Origin: CAZYJR01 sp964647905
Lineage (GTDB): Bacteria; Desulfobacterota; DSM-4660; Desulfatiglandales; HGW-15
DNA: 64,000 nucleotides
Assembly (NCBI GenBank): GCA_964647905.1
Contig: CAZYJR010000018.1
Span: 1-64,000 of the forward strand
Reading direction: 5' to 3'
Below, one piece after another: positions 50,573-60,115 of the stretch. The notes under the pieces are model-generated. The model had not been told where the DNA came from, made no database searches, and saw nothing but the letters and a program-made list of their open reading frames with translations. The translations under genes and the position numbers were made by a program. The first letter of the stretch is position 1; each line of letters starts with the position of its first letter.

Positions 50573-51226
50573 ATGCCGACTGCACCTACACCGGGCAATG
50601 AGAAGAGCTCCGGCCAACGGCGACTCACAACAGAGGACGAGCACCGCCTGGTGGAGCGCTTCCGTGAAGACCCGCCGGGCGCAATTCAAGAGCTGGTGGA
50701 GACCTACGAAGAGGGACTCTACAACTTCGGGATCCGCATGTGCGGCCAAAAGGAAGACGCCGAGGACATAGTGCAGGAGACCTTCCTGAGCGCATTCAGG
50801 TATCTGGAAGATTTCAGGGAGGAGGCCCGCCTCAAGAACTGGCTCTTCAAGATAGCCGCCAACGCCTGCCGTCGCAAGCGGCGAAAGAAGAGCTCGGAGC
50901 CCGACTACGAGCTTTCCCTGGACTCCCTGCTGCCGGGCGGCGACGGTGAGTCCGAAACCTATCAGATCCCGGACGTCTCTTCCGATCCCTCGCAAGATCT
51001 GCTGCGCGCCGAGCTCAAAGAAGTGATCCGAGGGGCGCTTGGCTCCCTGCCTCCCAAGTACCGCATGACCTTCAGCCTGAGGGACATGGAGGGGTTCAGC
51101 ACCGAGGAGACCGCGGAGATAATGGGAGTTACGCCGCAGGCCGTAAAGACCAGGCTCCACAGGGCCAGGCTGTTCATGCGAAAATCCATCTCCGAGCACT
51201 ATCGAAAGGATCGAGCCGGTGCGTGA
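50573..51226 (+). CDS. ECF-type RNA polymerase sigma factor (RpoE-like)
   Basis: 217 aa. Region 2 (about 30-100) has EDAEDIVQETFLSAFRYL and LKNWLFKIAANACRR; region 4 (about 145-205) has LPPKYRMTFSLRDMEGFSTEETAEIMG and VKTRLHRAR. It directs polymerase to a stress or envelope regulon, and its activity is probably held by the zinc-finger protein encoded next, whose start overlaps by eight bases. The ATG at 50573 lacks a clear Shine-Dalgarno beyond GGGTAA. Confidence 0.9.
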   Translation: MPTAPTPGNEKSSGQRRLTTEDEHRLVERFREDPPGAIQELVETYEEGLYNFGIRMCGQKEDAEDIVQETFLSAFRYLEDFREEARLKNWLFKIAANACRRKRRKKSSEPDYELSLDSLLPGGDGESETYQIPDVSSDPSQDLLRAELKEVIRGALGSLPPKYRMTFSLRDMEGFSTEETAEIMGVTPQAVKTRLHRARLFMRKSISEHYRKDRAGA

Positions 51227-51473
51227 AGACTGCATGAGGCACTTCGATAAGATCTCAGAGTACCTTGACGGCGAGCTCGACCAGGGGACCACGGAGGAAA
51301 TCGAGCGGCACCTCGAGGAGTGCCCCGAGTGCCGGGATTGTGTGGAGACCCTCCGGAAGACCGTGGAGCTCCTCAGGAGATCTCCCAACGAACCTGTACC
51401 CGACGATGTCCGCTCGAGAATCCGTTCAGCGCTCAAGGACTGCCTGGCGGGCTCCCCGGAGCCGGACGGCTAG
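51219..51473 (+). CDS. Zinc-finger anti-sigma factor
   Basis: 84 aa. The ZAS signature is H-x3-C-x2-C (HLEECPEC, near residue 31), with an upstream Cys or His contributing (MRHFDKISEYLDGEL). It has no membrane segment, so it is a cytoplasmic anti-sigma, likely responding to redox or zinc loss. It starts with GTG at 51219 inside the sigma gene's end (ATG 51234 is possible). Confidence 0.85.
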   Translation: MREDCMRHFDKISEYLDGELDQGTTEEIERHLEECPECRDCVETLRKTVELLRRSPNEPVPDDVRSRIRSALKDCLAGSPEPDG

Positions 51474-51539
51474 CAGCCCCGTACAAGGTCCTGGCAGCAG
51501 CCGGGAAGAGGAGAGAGTCCCGGGTAGCAAGGGGGACGG

Positions 51540-52412
51540 ATGCACGATTCGATTACGGCAGGCGGGGACTTCCAAGGGCTGATTCGCAGGGCGCTTGAAG
51601 AGGATCTGGGCCCGCTGGGGGATGTCACCTCCATGGCCGTGATCCAAGCCACCCACAGGGCGGAGGCGCTCATCGAGGCCAAGGAGCCCGGGGTTCTTTC
51701 CGGCGCTTATTTGATCGATCCGGTTTTTCGGCTGTTGGACCCGGGCCTTTCTCAGGAATTGCTCCTCCAAGAGGGGGCCGTCATGGAGAAAGGGTCCGCG
51801 ATCGCCCGCATCTCCGGCCCGACCAGGAGCATTCTGGCCGGGGAGAGGGTGGCACTGAACTTCCTCCAGCACCTGAGCGGCATAGCCACCCGCACCGCAG
51901 GGCTCGTCTCCCTCCTCGCGGGAACCCGGGCCGTACTGCTCGACACCCGGAAGACCACACCGGGGCTCAGATCGCTGGAGAAGCAGGCGGTCAGGGCCGG
52001 CGGCGGCCGGAACCACCGCTCGGGCCTGTACGACATGATCCTCATAAAAGACACCCATGTGAGGGCATGCTCCGGCCCGCGGGCGGCCGTGACCAAGGCC
52101 CGGCGTTTCAGAGAGCAGGACCCGGTGCGTTCCGGACTGGCCATCGAGGTTGAGGTCCAATCCAGGGAGGAGTTCCTGGAGGCCCTCAGGGCCGAGCCGG
52201 ATCGCATAATGCTGGACAACATGGGGTTGGATGAAATTAGGGAATCCGTCCGGCTCCGGGACCAAAGGGCGCCCGGGGTCGAACTGGAGGCAAGCGGCAA
52301 TATCACCGAGAGTACCATAAGGGCGGTGGCCTTGACCGGCGTGGACTTCATCTCGTCGGGGGCCCTGACCCACAGCGTGCGGGCACTGGACATCCACTTG
52401 GTGATCTCTTGA
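51540..52412 (+). CDS. nadC: Nicotinate-nucleotide pyrophosphorylase (carboxylating)
   Basis: 290 aa. It converts quinolinate and PRPP to nicotinate mononucleotide in NAD synthesis. Motifs are ALEEDLGPLGDVTS near 18, ALNFLQHLSGIAT near 105, LDTRKTTPGLR near 139, VRAGGGRNHRSGLYDMILIKD-type segment near 157-177, and SGNITESTI near 256. The ATG at 51540 follows AGGGGGA. It is convergent with the broken kinase gene. Confidence 0.94.
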   Translation: MHDSITAGGDFQGLIRRALEEDLGPLGDVTSMAVIQATHRAEALIEAKEPGVLSGAYLIDPVFRLLDPGLSQELLLQEGAVMEKGSAIARISGPTRSILAGERVALNFLQHLSGIATRTAGLVSLLAGTRAVLLDTRKTTPGLRSLEKQAVRAGGGRNHRSGLYDMILIKDTHVRACSGPRAAVTKARRFREQDPVRSGLAIEVEVQSREEFLEALRAEPDRIMLDNMGLDEIRESVRLRDQRAPGVELEASGNITESTIRAVALTGVDFISSGALTHSVRALDIHLVIS

Positions 52413-52444
52413 GCCTTTAAAGGCCGGCCCCCATCACCCACGTC

Positions 52445-53553
52445 CTATGTCCCTGCAGCCCGGTCCCGGGAGTAACGAGTTACGAGGTCTTCGCTCGGGG
52501 CCGCATCCAAGCTCGCCGCCGGAAAACTGACAGAGAATCTCGTCCCGCCCTCTTCCCCGGCCTCCACCCGGAGAGAGGCCCCATGCCCCTCGACCACTTC
52601 CTTTACCACGTCCAGGCCCAGGCCCGTCCCCCCGCTCTTCCCGGTTACATAGGGGGAAAAAACGGCCTCCTTAAGGTCCTCAGGGATGCCGGGGCCCGTT
52701 CCTCCACCACCAGATCCACAGTACCCTTATCCGGGTTCTCCTTTACCTCGAGCACCACTCTTCCCTGACCTATGACTTCCATGGCCTCGACCGCGTTCTG
52801 CAGGAGGTTCCTGATCAGTTGTTCCAGCCCGAAGCTGTTTCCCCGGATCAGAGCACGCCTCGTACCGGTACGGGCGGCCACCTTTATTCCCCTCAACTCG
52901 GCCGGGTCTCTTACCGCCTCCAGTGATCGTTCTGCCAAGGCGGCCAGATCGATGACTTCCCCGGCCTCCATCACCCTTCCCCGCCCCAAGCGGGAGATCT
53001 CTTGTTTGATCTCCTTGATCTTGTCCACGGCGTGGAGGACGGCTTGAAGGCGCTTTTCCGCAGTATATCGGTCCACAGGACCAATGAGCCCCAGCTCGGC
53101 CGAGCCCATAATGGATGCAAGGGGATTGTTCAACTGGTGGCCCAGCCTGGGTATCCGCTCGGTAAACCTCCTGAGACTGCTCTCCTTTTCCCGTCCCTCC
53201 AAGGCCTTATCTATCCCTTCCGCCAGTTCACTCAAGCTGAAAGGCTTCTCAATGAATCCATCGCACCTGTGAGACAGGGCCTCCATGGCCGTCTCCTTCT
53301 CCCCGTAGGCCGTCATCATGATAACCGGCATATCGCCATGATCGCAGCGCACGGCTTTCAGGAGATCCAAGCCGTCGCCACCCGGCATGGCGTAATCGGT
53401 AATCACCAAACGTATTCGTCCTGAATCCCGCTCAAGACACCTCAGGGCCTCGGCCACGCAGCGGGCCCGTACCACACCGTAGCCTTTCCTGCGCAGGCCC
53501 CGGGCCAGGCTCTCCAACTGGTCCAGCTCATCGTCCACAACCAGAATGTCCAT
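52445..53553 (-). pseudogene. Response regulator-histidine kinase broken by a frameshift
   Basis: The first frame gives a receiver (Asp53 in VITDYAMPGGD), then a kinase with His139 in LGHQLNNPL and an N box NLLQNAVEAM, but runs off at VVEERAPASLRTL and stops at 52645. Shifting frame near 52700 restores TGPGIPEDLKEAVF, GTGLGLDVVKEVVEGHG and GGTRFSVSFPAA, ending at TAG 52445-52447. One missing base before the G1 box (VED-TGPGIP expected) explains it. The start is ATG 53553 with GGAGGTGG. It is either a recent pseudogene or a sequence error. It probably pairs with the NtrC-type gene upstream. Confidence 0.85.
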
Positions 53554-53808
53554 GCAACCACCTCCGAGATCCACCGGTCCGCACCCCGGCGGAGAGCACA
53601 AAACGTGCCGGTTTGCCCCATGCCGGGCTCAAGCAGCTAGCCAGTTGAAATAACAGATTAATTGCTTAGGAGGCCCTGTCGCCGGACCCGTGTGAGACGC
53701 GGAGGGCCGTTCCATCCTGGGTGGGGCATATTCGAAATCCTCTCCAAATAAGGAGCAATATTATTGGGCGTGCCATTCCGGGAGGCGGGGGCGGGGGAGC
53801 AGCGGGTA

Positions 53809-55191
53809 TCAGGCCTCCCCATAGGCGTCCAGTTTCCTGCGCAGGGTATTGAGGCCTATTCCCAGGAGCTTGGCGGCCCGGGTCTTGTTCCTGCCCGTGG
53901 CATCGTATACCCGCAAGATGTGCTCCTTCTCCACCTCTTCCAAGGGGGTGATCCCGCCGGGAGCGCCGGTTGAGCGCTCGTCCTTCGGCCCGGCTTGTGC
54001 CTTGCTCAGTGTCCTCACATGCTCGGGGAGGTGCCTGAGCTCGATCCCGCCCCCTCTTGCCAGGTTGATCGCGGATTGCAGAATGGACTTGAGTTCCCTG
54101 ACATTCCCGGGAAAGTCGTATTCAAGCAGTGCGGCCATGGCCTCTTCTTCAACGGCGGGCGGTGAGCCTCCCTCGCTCGACTCGGCCAAAAACCCGGAGA
54201 TCAGGAGGGAAATGTCCTCCCTCCTCTTTCTCAAGGGCGGCAGATGGAGCCAGGCGCCCTTGAGGCGGTAGTAGAGATCCTTCCTGAACCTCCCCTCGCT
54301 GATCAAGCCGTCCAGGTCTTCATTGGTGGCCGCTATGAACCGGATGTCGGCCCTCTGCGGGCGGCTGGTCCCGATCTTTATGAACTCCCCGTCCTGGAGG
54401 ACCCGCAAGAGCTTTCCCTGCAGCTCCATGGGCAAGACCCCGATCTCGTCAAGAAACAGGGTTCCCTTGTTGGTATGTTCCAGAAAGCCCGTACGTTCGC
54501 GTTCGGCACCGGTGAACGCGCCCCGGGTGTGGCCGAAGAACTCGGAATCGAACAAGGTGCCTGTGAGAGAAGCCATGTTTATGGGGGTGAAGTTATGCCT
54601 AGCCCTGGGGCTCGCCAAGTGAACCGCCCTGGCCAAGAGCTCCTTCCCGGTACCGCTCTCCCCGGTGATCAGGACCGGGATGTTGCTGGCCGCATGAAGC
54701 TCCGCTTCCACCAGGACTTTTCTGACCTGCGGCGACTGTGTCACTATGCCCCTGAAGGCGTCTGGGTGTTGAAGGGCGGGAAGCTTTCGTTTCTTGCCCA
54801 AATCGACTATGTTCAGGAGGCGTTTCCGCTCCAGGGCCCTCTCCATGCTGAAGATCAGGTCTTCCTTGGAGATCGGTTTCAATAGGTAGTCATACGCCCC
54901 CTTTTTTAGTGATGCAACCGCCACCCTCGCCTCGTTCAGGGCCGTGACCATCACGCACTCCGTATCCGGAGACGTTTTCCTGATCACGTCGAGCAACTCC
55001 AGACCGTCCATCTCAGGCATGGTCACATCGATCAGGGCCACATCGAAGGTCTCTCCCCTCTCAAAGCGGGCAGCGGCCTCGGGGGCCTGGCTCTCCACCT
55101 CCACATTCCTATAACCGGAGATGAACAGTCCCCGCTTGACGCTCTCCAGGAAATCGACTTCGTCGTCAACCACGATGATTCGGTTGTCCAT
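53809..55191 (-). CDS. NtrC-family sigma-54 response regulator
   Basis: 460 aa. Receiver with Asp55 in LIDVTMPEMDG; AAA+ domain with GESGTGKE near 173, GAFTGA near 225, GTLFLDEI near 245 and RKDLYYRLKGAWLHLPPL near 310; a Fis-type HTH at the end (RNKTRAAKLLGIGLNTLRRKLDAYG). It activates sigma-54 promoters after phosphorylation. The broken receiver-kinase gene 255 bases downstream on the same strand is the likely former partner. An ihfA gene just upstream fits a DNA-looping activator but may be chance. Confidence 0.93.
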   Translation of the reverse strand: MDNRIIVVDDEVDFLESVKRGLFISGYRNVEVESQAPEAAARFERGETFDVALIDVTMPEMDGLELLDVIRKTSPDTECVMVTALNEARVAVASLKKGAYDYLLKPISKEDLIFSMERALERKRLLNIVDLGKKRKLPALQHPDAFRGIVTQSPQVRKVLVEAELHAASNIPVLITGESGTGKELLARAVHLASPRARHNFTPINMASLTGTLFDSEFFGHTRGAFTGAERERTGFLEHTNKGTLFLDEIGVLPMELQGKLLRVLQDGEFIKIGTSRPQRADIRFIAATNEDLDGLISEGRFRKDLYYRLKGAWLHLPPLRKRREDISLLISGFLAESSEGGSPPAVEEEAMAALLEYDFPGNVRELKSILQSAINLARGGGIELRHLPEHVRTLSKAQAGPKDERSTGAPGGITPLEEVEKEHILRVYDATGRNKTRAAKLLGIGLNTLRRKLDAYGEA

Positions 55192-55343
55192 GCCTCGGGT
55201 CTCCCAGTATCCAAACAGCCGCCGAGCTCAAGCAGAGCTTTGCCCTCTGCCCCTCGCTATGAAGCCTCTCTCCGGCTTTTCCGGCCCGTGTTGTTGATGG
55301 TGACGCGGGTCTTCAGGGAAGTTTCCTTGCCCGTTACCGCCGC

Positions 55344-55628
55344 TCAGGAGTGCTTGTTTATCTTGTCCCTCAGTACCGAGGAATATTTGAATGTCACCAC
55401 CCGCCGCTCTGCCAGAATGAGATCCTCGCCGCTCTGAGGATTCCGCCCCCGGCGGGTCTTCTTCAGCCTTACGCAAAACTTCCCGAACCCGGAGACGAGC
55501 ACGTCTTCTCCGCTCTCCAGGGTCCGCTTGATGATCTCCAGAAGGGCCTCCACGGCGTCCACAGCCTCTTTCCTTTTCAGGCCCTTCTCTGTCAAGGACT
55601 CCACCAGACCTGCCTTTGTAAGCGTCAT
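55344..55628 (-). CDS. ihfA: Integration host factor alpha-like protein
   Basis: 94 aa. MTLTKAGLVESL, LVSGFGKFCVR near 44, RRGRNPQSGEDL near 58 and the IHF-alpha-like AERRVVTFKYS near 72 are all typical. It binds and bends DNA, usually as a heterodimer with IHF beta. The start is ATG 55628 (GGGGTGA before it); the frame is open 11 codons upstream. No beta gene is in the window. The 150 bases towards the NtrC-type gene hold no gene. Confidence 0.88.
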   Translation of the reverse strand: MTLTKAGLVESLTEKGLKRKEAVDAVEALLEIIKRTLESGEDVLVSGFGKFCVRLKKTRRGRNPQSGEDLILAERRVVTFKYSSVLRDKINKHS

Positions 55629-55895
55629 GACTTCACCCCGTATGATCGGTACACACAACAAAAAAAGTCCAATGAGCGGCTGATACGGTTGTCGCCTCGG
55701 GACCGGCCCTTATGTCTCCCCCGATCCCAAAGAGCGGCCGGGACCCGATGGATCGCACGATGAAACTAAACCGAGGGATACAAAAAGTCAAGACAACCAG
55801 GATACTTATTCTCTGATCATAATAAGTTGCGCCCACAGGCTCCAACTGGCAACATGTTCCCGGTCAATCCAGACATTCCTTTCAGAGGCCGCGGA

Positions 55896-56693
55896 ATGAG
55901 TGAGAAGCCCGCCAAGAATCACCCCGCCGGGGAGGAACTCCAGGAGGCCGGACATGCCCGGCTGATAAGGGAGATGTTCTCCACTATAACCGCCGGGTAC
56001 GACTTCCTGAATCACTTGCTCAGCCTGCGGAGGGACACGGCTTGGCGCAGGTCGGCGTCACGCCGCATGGGCTTTTCACCGACTTTCCGTCTATTGGACG
56101 TGGCCACCGGAACAGGCGACCTCGGAATCCAGGCCCTCCAGGATCATCCGGGCATAAGGGTGGTGGGCCTGGATCCGGTGCCTGAAATGCTGCAAATCGC
56201 CCGGGCCAAGGTAAGCCGCAAGGGCATGTCTTCAAGGATGGACCTCCTTGTGGGCGACGCCTTGGCCCTTCCTTTTGAGGACGAGTCCTTTGACGCGGCC
56301 TCGGTGGCCTTCGGGATCCGAAACATTCTAAATAGGCGGGCGGCACTGGAGGAGATGGTCAGGGTCGTGGTGCCCGGCGGCCGGGTGGTGGTGCTGGAGA
56401 TGTCCCTTCCGGAATCACCCCTTTTTCGGGCTTTATTCCGATTGTATCTGAGGTGGATACTGCCCTGGTTGGCCCGGCTCTTTTCACCCAACCCGGGGGC
56501 ATACCAGTACCTTGCCCGGTCCATAATGGACTTTCCGGCTCCCGGAGTCTTCGCCGATCTCATGAGGACCGCCGGAATGGACCGGGTGGATATTTACCCC
56601 CTGAGCTTTGGAATCACCTACCTCCACGTGGGCCGCAAGCCATTGCAGGCCGCGGGCGGCGCCGGGCTCAATCACAATCTAACGGGCCCCTAA
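55896..56693 (+). CDS. ubiE: Demethylmenaquinone/ubiquinone methyltransferase UbiE/MenG
   Basis: 265 aa. The N-terminal FSTITAGYDFLNHLLSLRRDTAWRR signature (about 30-55 region), SAM motif LLDVATGTGDLG near 69, GLDPVPEML near 90, the FGIRNILNRRAAL motif near 135 and a C-terminal SFGITYLHVGRK are all present. It methylates a quinone ring precursor; in an anaerobe menaquinone is the likelier product. ATG 55896 has AGAGG before it; the frame extends upstream. Confidence 0.92.
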   Translation: MSEKPAKNHPAGEELQEAGHARLIREMFSTITAGYDFLNHLLSLRRDTAWRRSASRRMGFSPTFRLLDVATGTGDLGIQALQDHPGIRVVGLDPVPEMLQIARAKVSRKGMSSRMDLLVGDALALPFEDESFDAASVAFGIRNILNRRAALEEMVRVVVPGGRVVVLEMSLPESPLFRALFRLYLRWILPWLARLFSPNPGAYQYLARSIMDFPAPGVFADLMRTAGMDRVDIYPLSFGITYLHVGRKPLQAAGGAGLNHNLTGP

Positions 56694-56700
56694 TCAAAAC

Positions 56701-56728
56701 CTGACATTGCGCCAGCATCTGGTATAGT
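56701..56728 (+). promoter_or_regulatory. Sigma-70-type promoter upstream of phoBR
   Basis: CTGACA (56701-56706), 16-base spacer, TATAGT (56723-56728), one mismatch each. Transcription near 56735 leaves a leader of about 195 bases. No Pho box could be recognised, and the leader shows no gene. Confidence 0.65.
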
Positions 56729-56930
56729 GAGTGCCCATCCATAAATGAGTTCTCGGCACTAGCGGGTTTCCAGGGCAGAAATGAGCAATTTCTTCCAAGG
56801 TCAAGGATATCAAGGGGTTGGGAGGAGGCGTACTGGAGCACATCGCACGACCAACCCCGCAGATCGACGCCGAGATTGGGAGAAAGGGCCATTTCTGGAC
56901 GGAAACTAGTGAGTGGAGAGGGGGAGGTTC

Positions 56931-57614
56931 ATGGAGAGGGAACACGTGCTGGTGGTGGATGACGAGGAAGACATACTGGAGCTCGTCCGCTATCATTTGG
57001 CCAGGGACCGCCAGCGGGTAAGCCTCGCTTCATCCGGCGAGGAGGCCCTGAGGAAGGTCCGCGCCGATCCCCCGCACTTGGTCGTTCTGGATCTCATGCT
57101 CCCGGGGATGGACGGCCTTGAAACGGCCAGGATCCTCAAATCCGACCCGTCAACCAGGGACATACCGGTGATCATGTTGACGGCCAAGGGCGAGGAAGCG
57201 GACGTGGTGGCCGGCCTGGAGCTCGGAGCGGACGATTATGTGACCAAGCCTTTCAGCCCACGCGTCTTGACGGCCCGGATAAGAGCCGTGCTCAGACGCC
57301 GGAGAGTACACGAAGACGAGACATCGGTGATTCGTGTTCACAACATGGTGATTCATCCGGGCCGCCGGGAGGTGTTGGTGGACGGACGTCCGGTCCCCTT
57401 GACCTTCAGCGAGTTCTCCATCCTTGCATACCTGGCGCGAAGGCCTGGTTGGGTCTTCACCCGGACCCAGATAGTGGACGCCGTCAGGGGGGGAGACTAC
57501 CCCGTGACCGACCGCTCGGTGGATGTCCAGATAGTGGGTCTCAGGAGAAAGCTCGGTCGCGCCGGGAAGCAGGTGGAGACGGTAAGAGGCGTGGGATATC
57601 GATTCAAGGAGTAA
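56931..57614 (+). CDS. phoB: PhoB-type OmpR-family response regulator
   Basis: 227 aa. Receiver with Asp54 in VVLDLMLPGMDG, Thr in IMLTAKG and Lys in YVTKPFSP; OmpR-type winged helix (about 130-227) with PLTFSEFSILAYLARRPG and VQIVGLRRKLG. PhoB is inferred from the neighbouring PhoR-like kinase and the phosphate transporter downstream. GGGGGAGG precedes ATG 56931. Confidence 0.88.
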   Translation: MEREHVLVVDDEEDILELVRYHLARDRQRVSLASSGEEALRKVRADPPHLVVLDLMLPGMDGLETARILKSDPSTRDIPVIMLTAKGEEADVVAGLELGADDYVTKPFSPRVLTARIRAVLRRRRVHEDETSVIRVHNMVIHPGRREVLVDGRPVPLTFSEFSILAYLARRPGWVFTRTQIVDAVRGGDYPVTDRSVDVQIVGLRRKLGRAGKQVETVRGVGYRFKE

Positions 57615-57621
57615 TTGCTAC

Positions 57622-59427
57622 GTGACCACGAGGACCCGCCTGCTCTGGCAACTCTATCCAACCTACCTCCTGATCACGCTCCTGTCCGTAGGGGCCTCCA
57701 CATGGTTCGCCGCCCGCACCCTGAATCGATTCTTCGAGGAACGCTTCGCCGCCGACCTGGAGGCACGGGCACGGACGCTGGAGAGCAGATTCACCGAGCT
57801 GCTGGAGGCAGGTGATTTTCAAGGCATTAGAGAGGCCGCTGAGGCCGTGGGGGAGGCCTCCGCCACCCGGATCACGGTGATCCTCCCCGGGGGAAGGGTG
57901 ATCGGGGACTCGAGCGAGGATATCGACCGGATGGACAATCATGCGGACCGGCCCGAGGTCTCCAGTGCCTTACGGTCGGGCCTGGGCGTGGCCACCCGAT
58001 ACAGCAGGACCCTGGAGCGGGACATGATGTATGTGGGAATCGGTCTTCGCTCCGGAGATAAGCCTATTGGGATTCTACGAACCGCGGTGCCCATAGTCCC
58101 CATCCACAGCACCCTCCGCGAAGTCACCTTTCGCATGGCCATGGGGGGGGTCCTCATCGCTGTTTTCGCAGCGGTGCTCAGCCTTTGGGTATCCCGCCGC
58201 CTGTCCAAACCCCTGGAGATCATGACCCGAGGGGCCGAACGCTTTGCAGCCGGTGATCTTTCACATCGGCTCCCGCCCGCCGGCTCCCGGGAAATGACCG
58301 CGGTGGCCGCAGCCATGAACCGGATGGCCGAAGAACTGGGCGAGAGGATGCGGGCGGTGATCCAGCAGCGGAATCAGTTGGAGGGAGTCCTCTCCAGCAT
58401 GGTGGAAGGTGTGATAGCGGTGGACTCGGACGGCCGGGTGATCAGGATCAACGACTCGGCTGGAAGACTGCTGGGGTACCCCCCTGAGAAGGCCCGCGGC
58501 ATGAGCCTCCATGAAATGGCCCGCGACCCCGGCCTGGGGGCCTTTGTGGAGGAGGCCCTGAAGGGTCGTGAGGGCTTGTTGGAAAGGGATCTGGTGCTTT
58601 ACGCGGGTGAAGAGAGGACCATCCAGGCCCACGGCACGGGCCTTCAGGACGAGAACGGCTCTCGCGCGGGCGCCCTCATAGTCCTCAATGATCTCACCAG
58701 GCTGAGGCGTCTGGAGAGAATGCGGCGGGATTTTGTGGCCAACGTCAGCCACGAGATCAGGACGCCGCTCACCGCCGCAAAAGGTTTCGTGGAGACCCTG
58801 AAGGAAACTCCGGATGCCGGTCCGTCCGAGACCGCCCGTTTCATGGAGATCATACACCGCCACCTTGATAGGCTGGAGGCCTTGGTGGAAGACCTGCTCA
58901 GTCTCTCCAGGATCGAGGAGGCCGAGCAGTCTCCAGGGATTCCCCTGAAGCCGGGAAGTCTGGCCTCAGTGCTCGGCGCCGCTGTGGAGACCGTGAAGGG
59001 CAACCATGCCGGCGAGGATTTGAGGATCCTGGTAAAATGCGATCACGACTTGGTCATTCCCATGAACGCGGTTCTCCTGGAGCAGGCCTTCGTCAATATT
59101 CTGGAGAACGCGGTCAAGCACGCCGGCCCCGGAAACGAAGTCAGGGTGGAGGCGGAGGGCTCCGGGGGAGAGGTCGTGATCCGCTTCCAAGACCAGGGCC
59201 CCGGCATCCCGGCCGAGCACCTGCCGCGGATTTTTGAGCGCTTCTACAGGGTGGATAGGTCCAGGAGCCGGAAACTCGGCGGGACCGGTCTCGGTCTGGC
59301 CATAGTCAAGCACGCGGTCCAGGCCCACCGGGGCCGCGTGGAGGCGGAAAGTGTGGTGGGAGAGGGGAGCACCTTCACCGTTCGCCTCCCGGCGGTGGAT
59401 TCCCGGGACCGGGGGTCGTCCGGCTGA
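57622..59427 (+). CDS. phoR: PhoR-type sensor histidine kinase
   Basis: 601 aa. Membrane segment 1 (about 10-32), a periplasmic domain (about 33-165), membrane segment 2 (about 170-195), HAMP (196-250), PAS (255-365), HisKA with VANVSHEIRTPLTAAKGF near 375, and HATPase with NILENAVKHAG (N box), FQDQGPGIP (G1) and GGTGLGLAIVKHAV (G2). The large periplasmic domain shows it reads an external signal, unlike E. coli PhoR. The GTG at 57622 follows phoB by seven bases. The stop is six bases from the convergent DUF47 gene. Confidence 0.9.
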   Translation: MTTRTRLLWQLYPTYLLITLLSVGASTWFAARTLNRFFEERFAADLEARARTLESRFTELLEAGDFQGIREAAEAVGEASATRITVILPGGRVIGDSSEDIDRMDNHADRPEVSSALRSGLGVATRYSRTLERDMMYVGIGLRSGDKPIGILRTAVPIVPIHSTLREVTFRMAMGGVLIAVFAAVLSLWVSRRLSKPLEIMTRGAERFAAGDLSHRLPPAGSREMTAVAAAMNRMAEELGERMRAVIQQRNQLEGVLSSMVEGVIAVDSDGRVIRINDSAGRLLGYPPEKARGMSLHEMARDPGLGAFVEEALKGREGLLERDLVLYAGEERTIQAHGTGLQDENGSRAGALIVLNDLTRLRRLERMRRDFVANVSHEIRTPLTAAKGFVETLKETPDAGPSETARFMEIIHRHLDRLEALVEDLLSLSRIEEAEQSPGIPLKPGSLASVLGAAVETVKGNHAGEDLRILVKCDHDLVIPMNAVLLEQAFVNILENAVKHAGPGNEVRVEAEGSGGEVVIRFQDQGPGIPAEHLPRIFERFYRVDRSRSRKLGGTGLGLAIVKHAVQAHRGRVEAESVVGEGSTFTVRLPAVDSRDRGSSG

Positions 59428-59433
59428 ATACCG

Positions 59434-60099
59434 CTACTCGGCCACCATGGCCCGCATCATATCCGAGGCGTTCTGTGCGTGGTCGGCAGTGGAGCCGATG
59501 GTCTCCGCCAGACGCGTTAGGTGAAAGACCTTGAGCGGTTCCTCCACCATCTCGAACACCTTGTGGATCAACTCCCGCTCGAGGTGGTCGGCTTCGTGTT
59601 CAATCTGGCGGATGTCACGGATGATGGATTTGATCTCCCGCCTCTGGGCCTCGGATCCGGACTTGAAGAACTGCGAGGACTTGTCCACAAGCGGGGAAAG
59701 CGCCTCTATGGCCGGTATCACCTTTTCCACCAGGAAAAGCAGATCGTCACCAACCGACTTGTCGATCCCTTCCGGCCGGTAAGAGAGCCAGTAGAGGGAC
59801 TCTTCTACCGCATCCACCACCCTGTCCTGCTCCCTGAGATACATGAAGAATTGGAACTTATCCACGGGCATCAGTATGCCCTTGGGGAGATGCCCCCTGA
59901 TGTTCCTCTTTATTGCGTCCGCCTCCGACTCCAGTACGGCCACTTGATCGGTGAGGTCGTCGAAGGCCTCGCATTGCTGGTCCAGGTGACACTTCACCGC
60001 CTTGAAGAAGACTCTGGCACACTCGCTGACCTTGTCGGCATGGCGCTTCAGGTTCTCGAAGGGGGACTTGTAAAAGAGAGACATGAATGTGGTACGCAT
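59434..60099 (-). CDS. DUF47/PhoU-like phosphate transport regulator
   Basis: 221 aa, all-helical four-helix PhoU-like bundles, starting MRTTFMSLFYKSPFENLKRHADKV, with the acidic motif LESEADAIKRNI near 55 and IRQIEHEADHLEREL near 165 that bind metals in PhoU relatives. DUF47 proteins accompany PiT permeases and regulate them. GGGAGGAA precedes the ATG. It follows the PiT gene by 16 bases in one operon. Confidence 0.9.
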   Translation of the reverse strand: MRTTFMSLFYKSPFENLKRHADKVSECARVFFKAVKCHLDQQCEAFDDLTDQVAVLESEADAIKRNIRGHLPKGILMPVDKFQFFMYLREQDRVVDAVEESLYWLSYRPEGIDKSVGDDLLFLVEKVIPAIEALSPLVDKSSQFFKSGSEAQRREIKSIIRDIRQIEHEADHLERELIHKVFEMVEEPLKVFHLTRLAETIGSTADHAQNASDMMRAMVAE

Positions 60100-60115
60100 G
60101 CATTCCTCCCGGATC

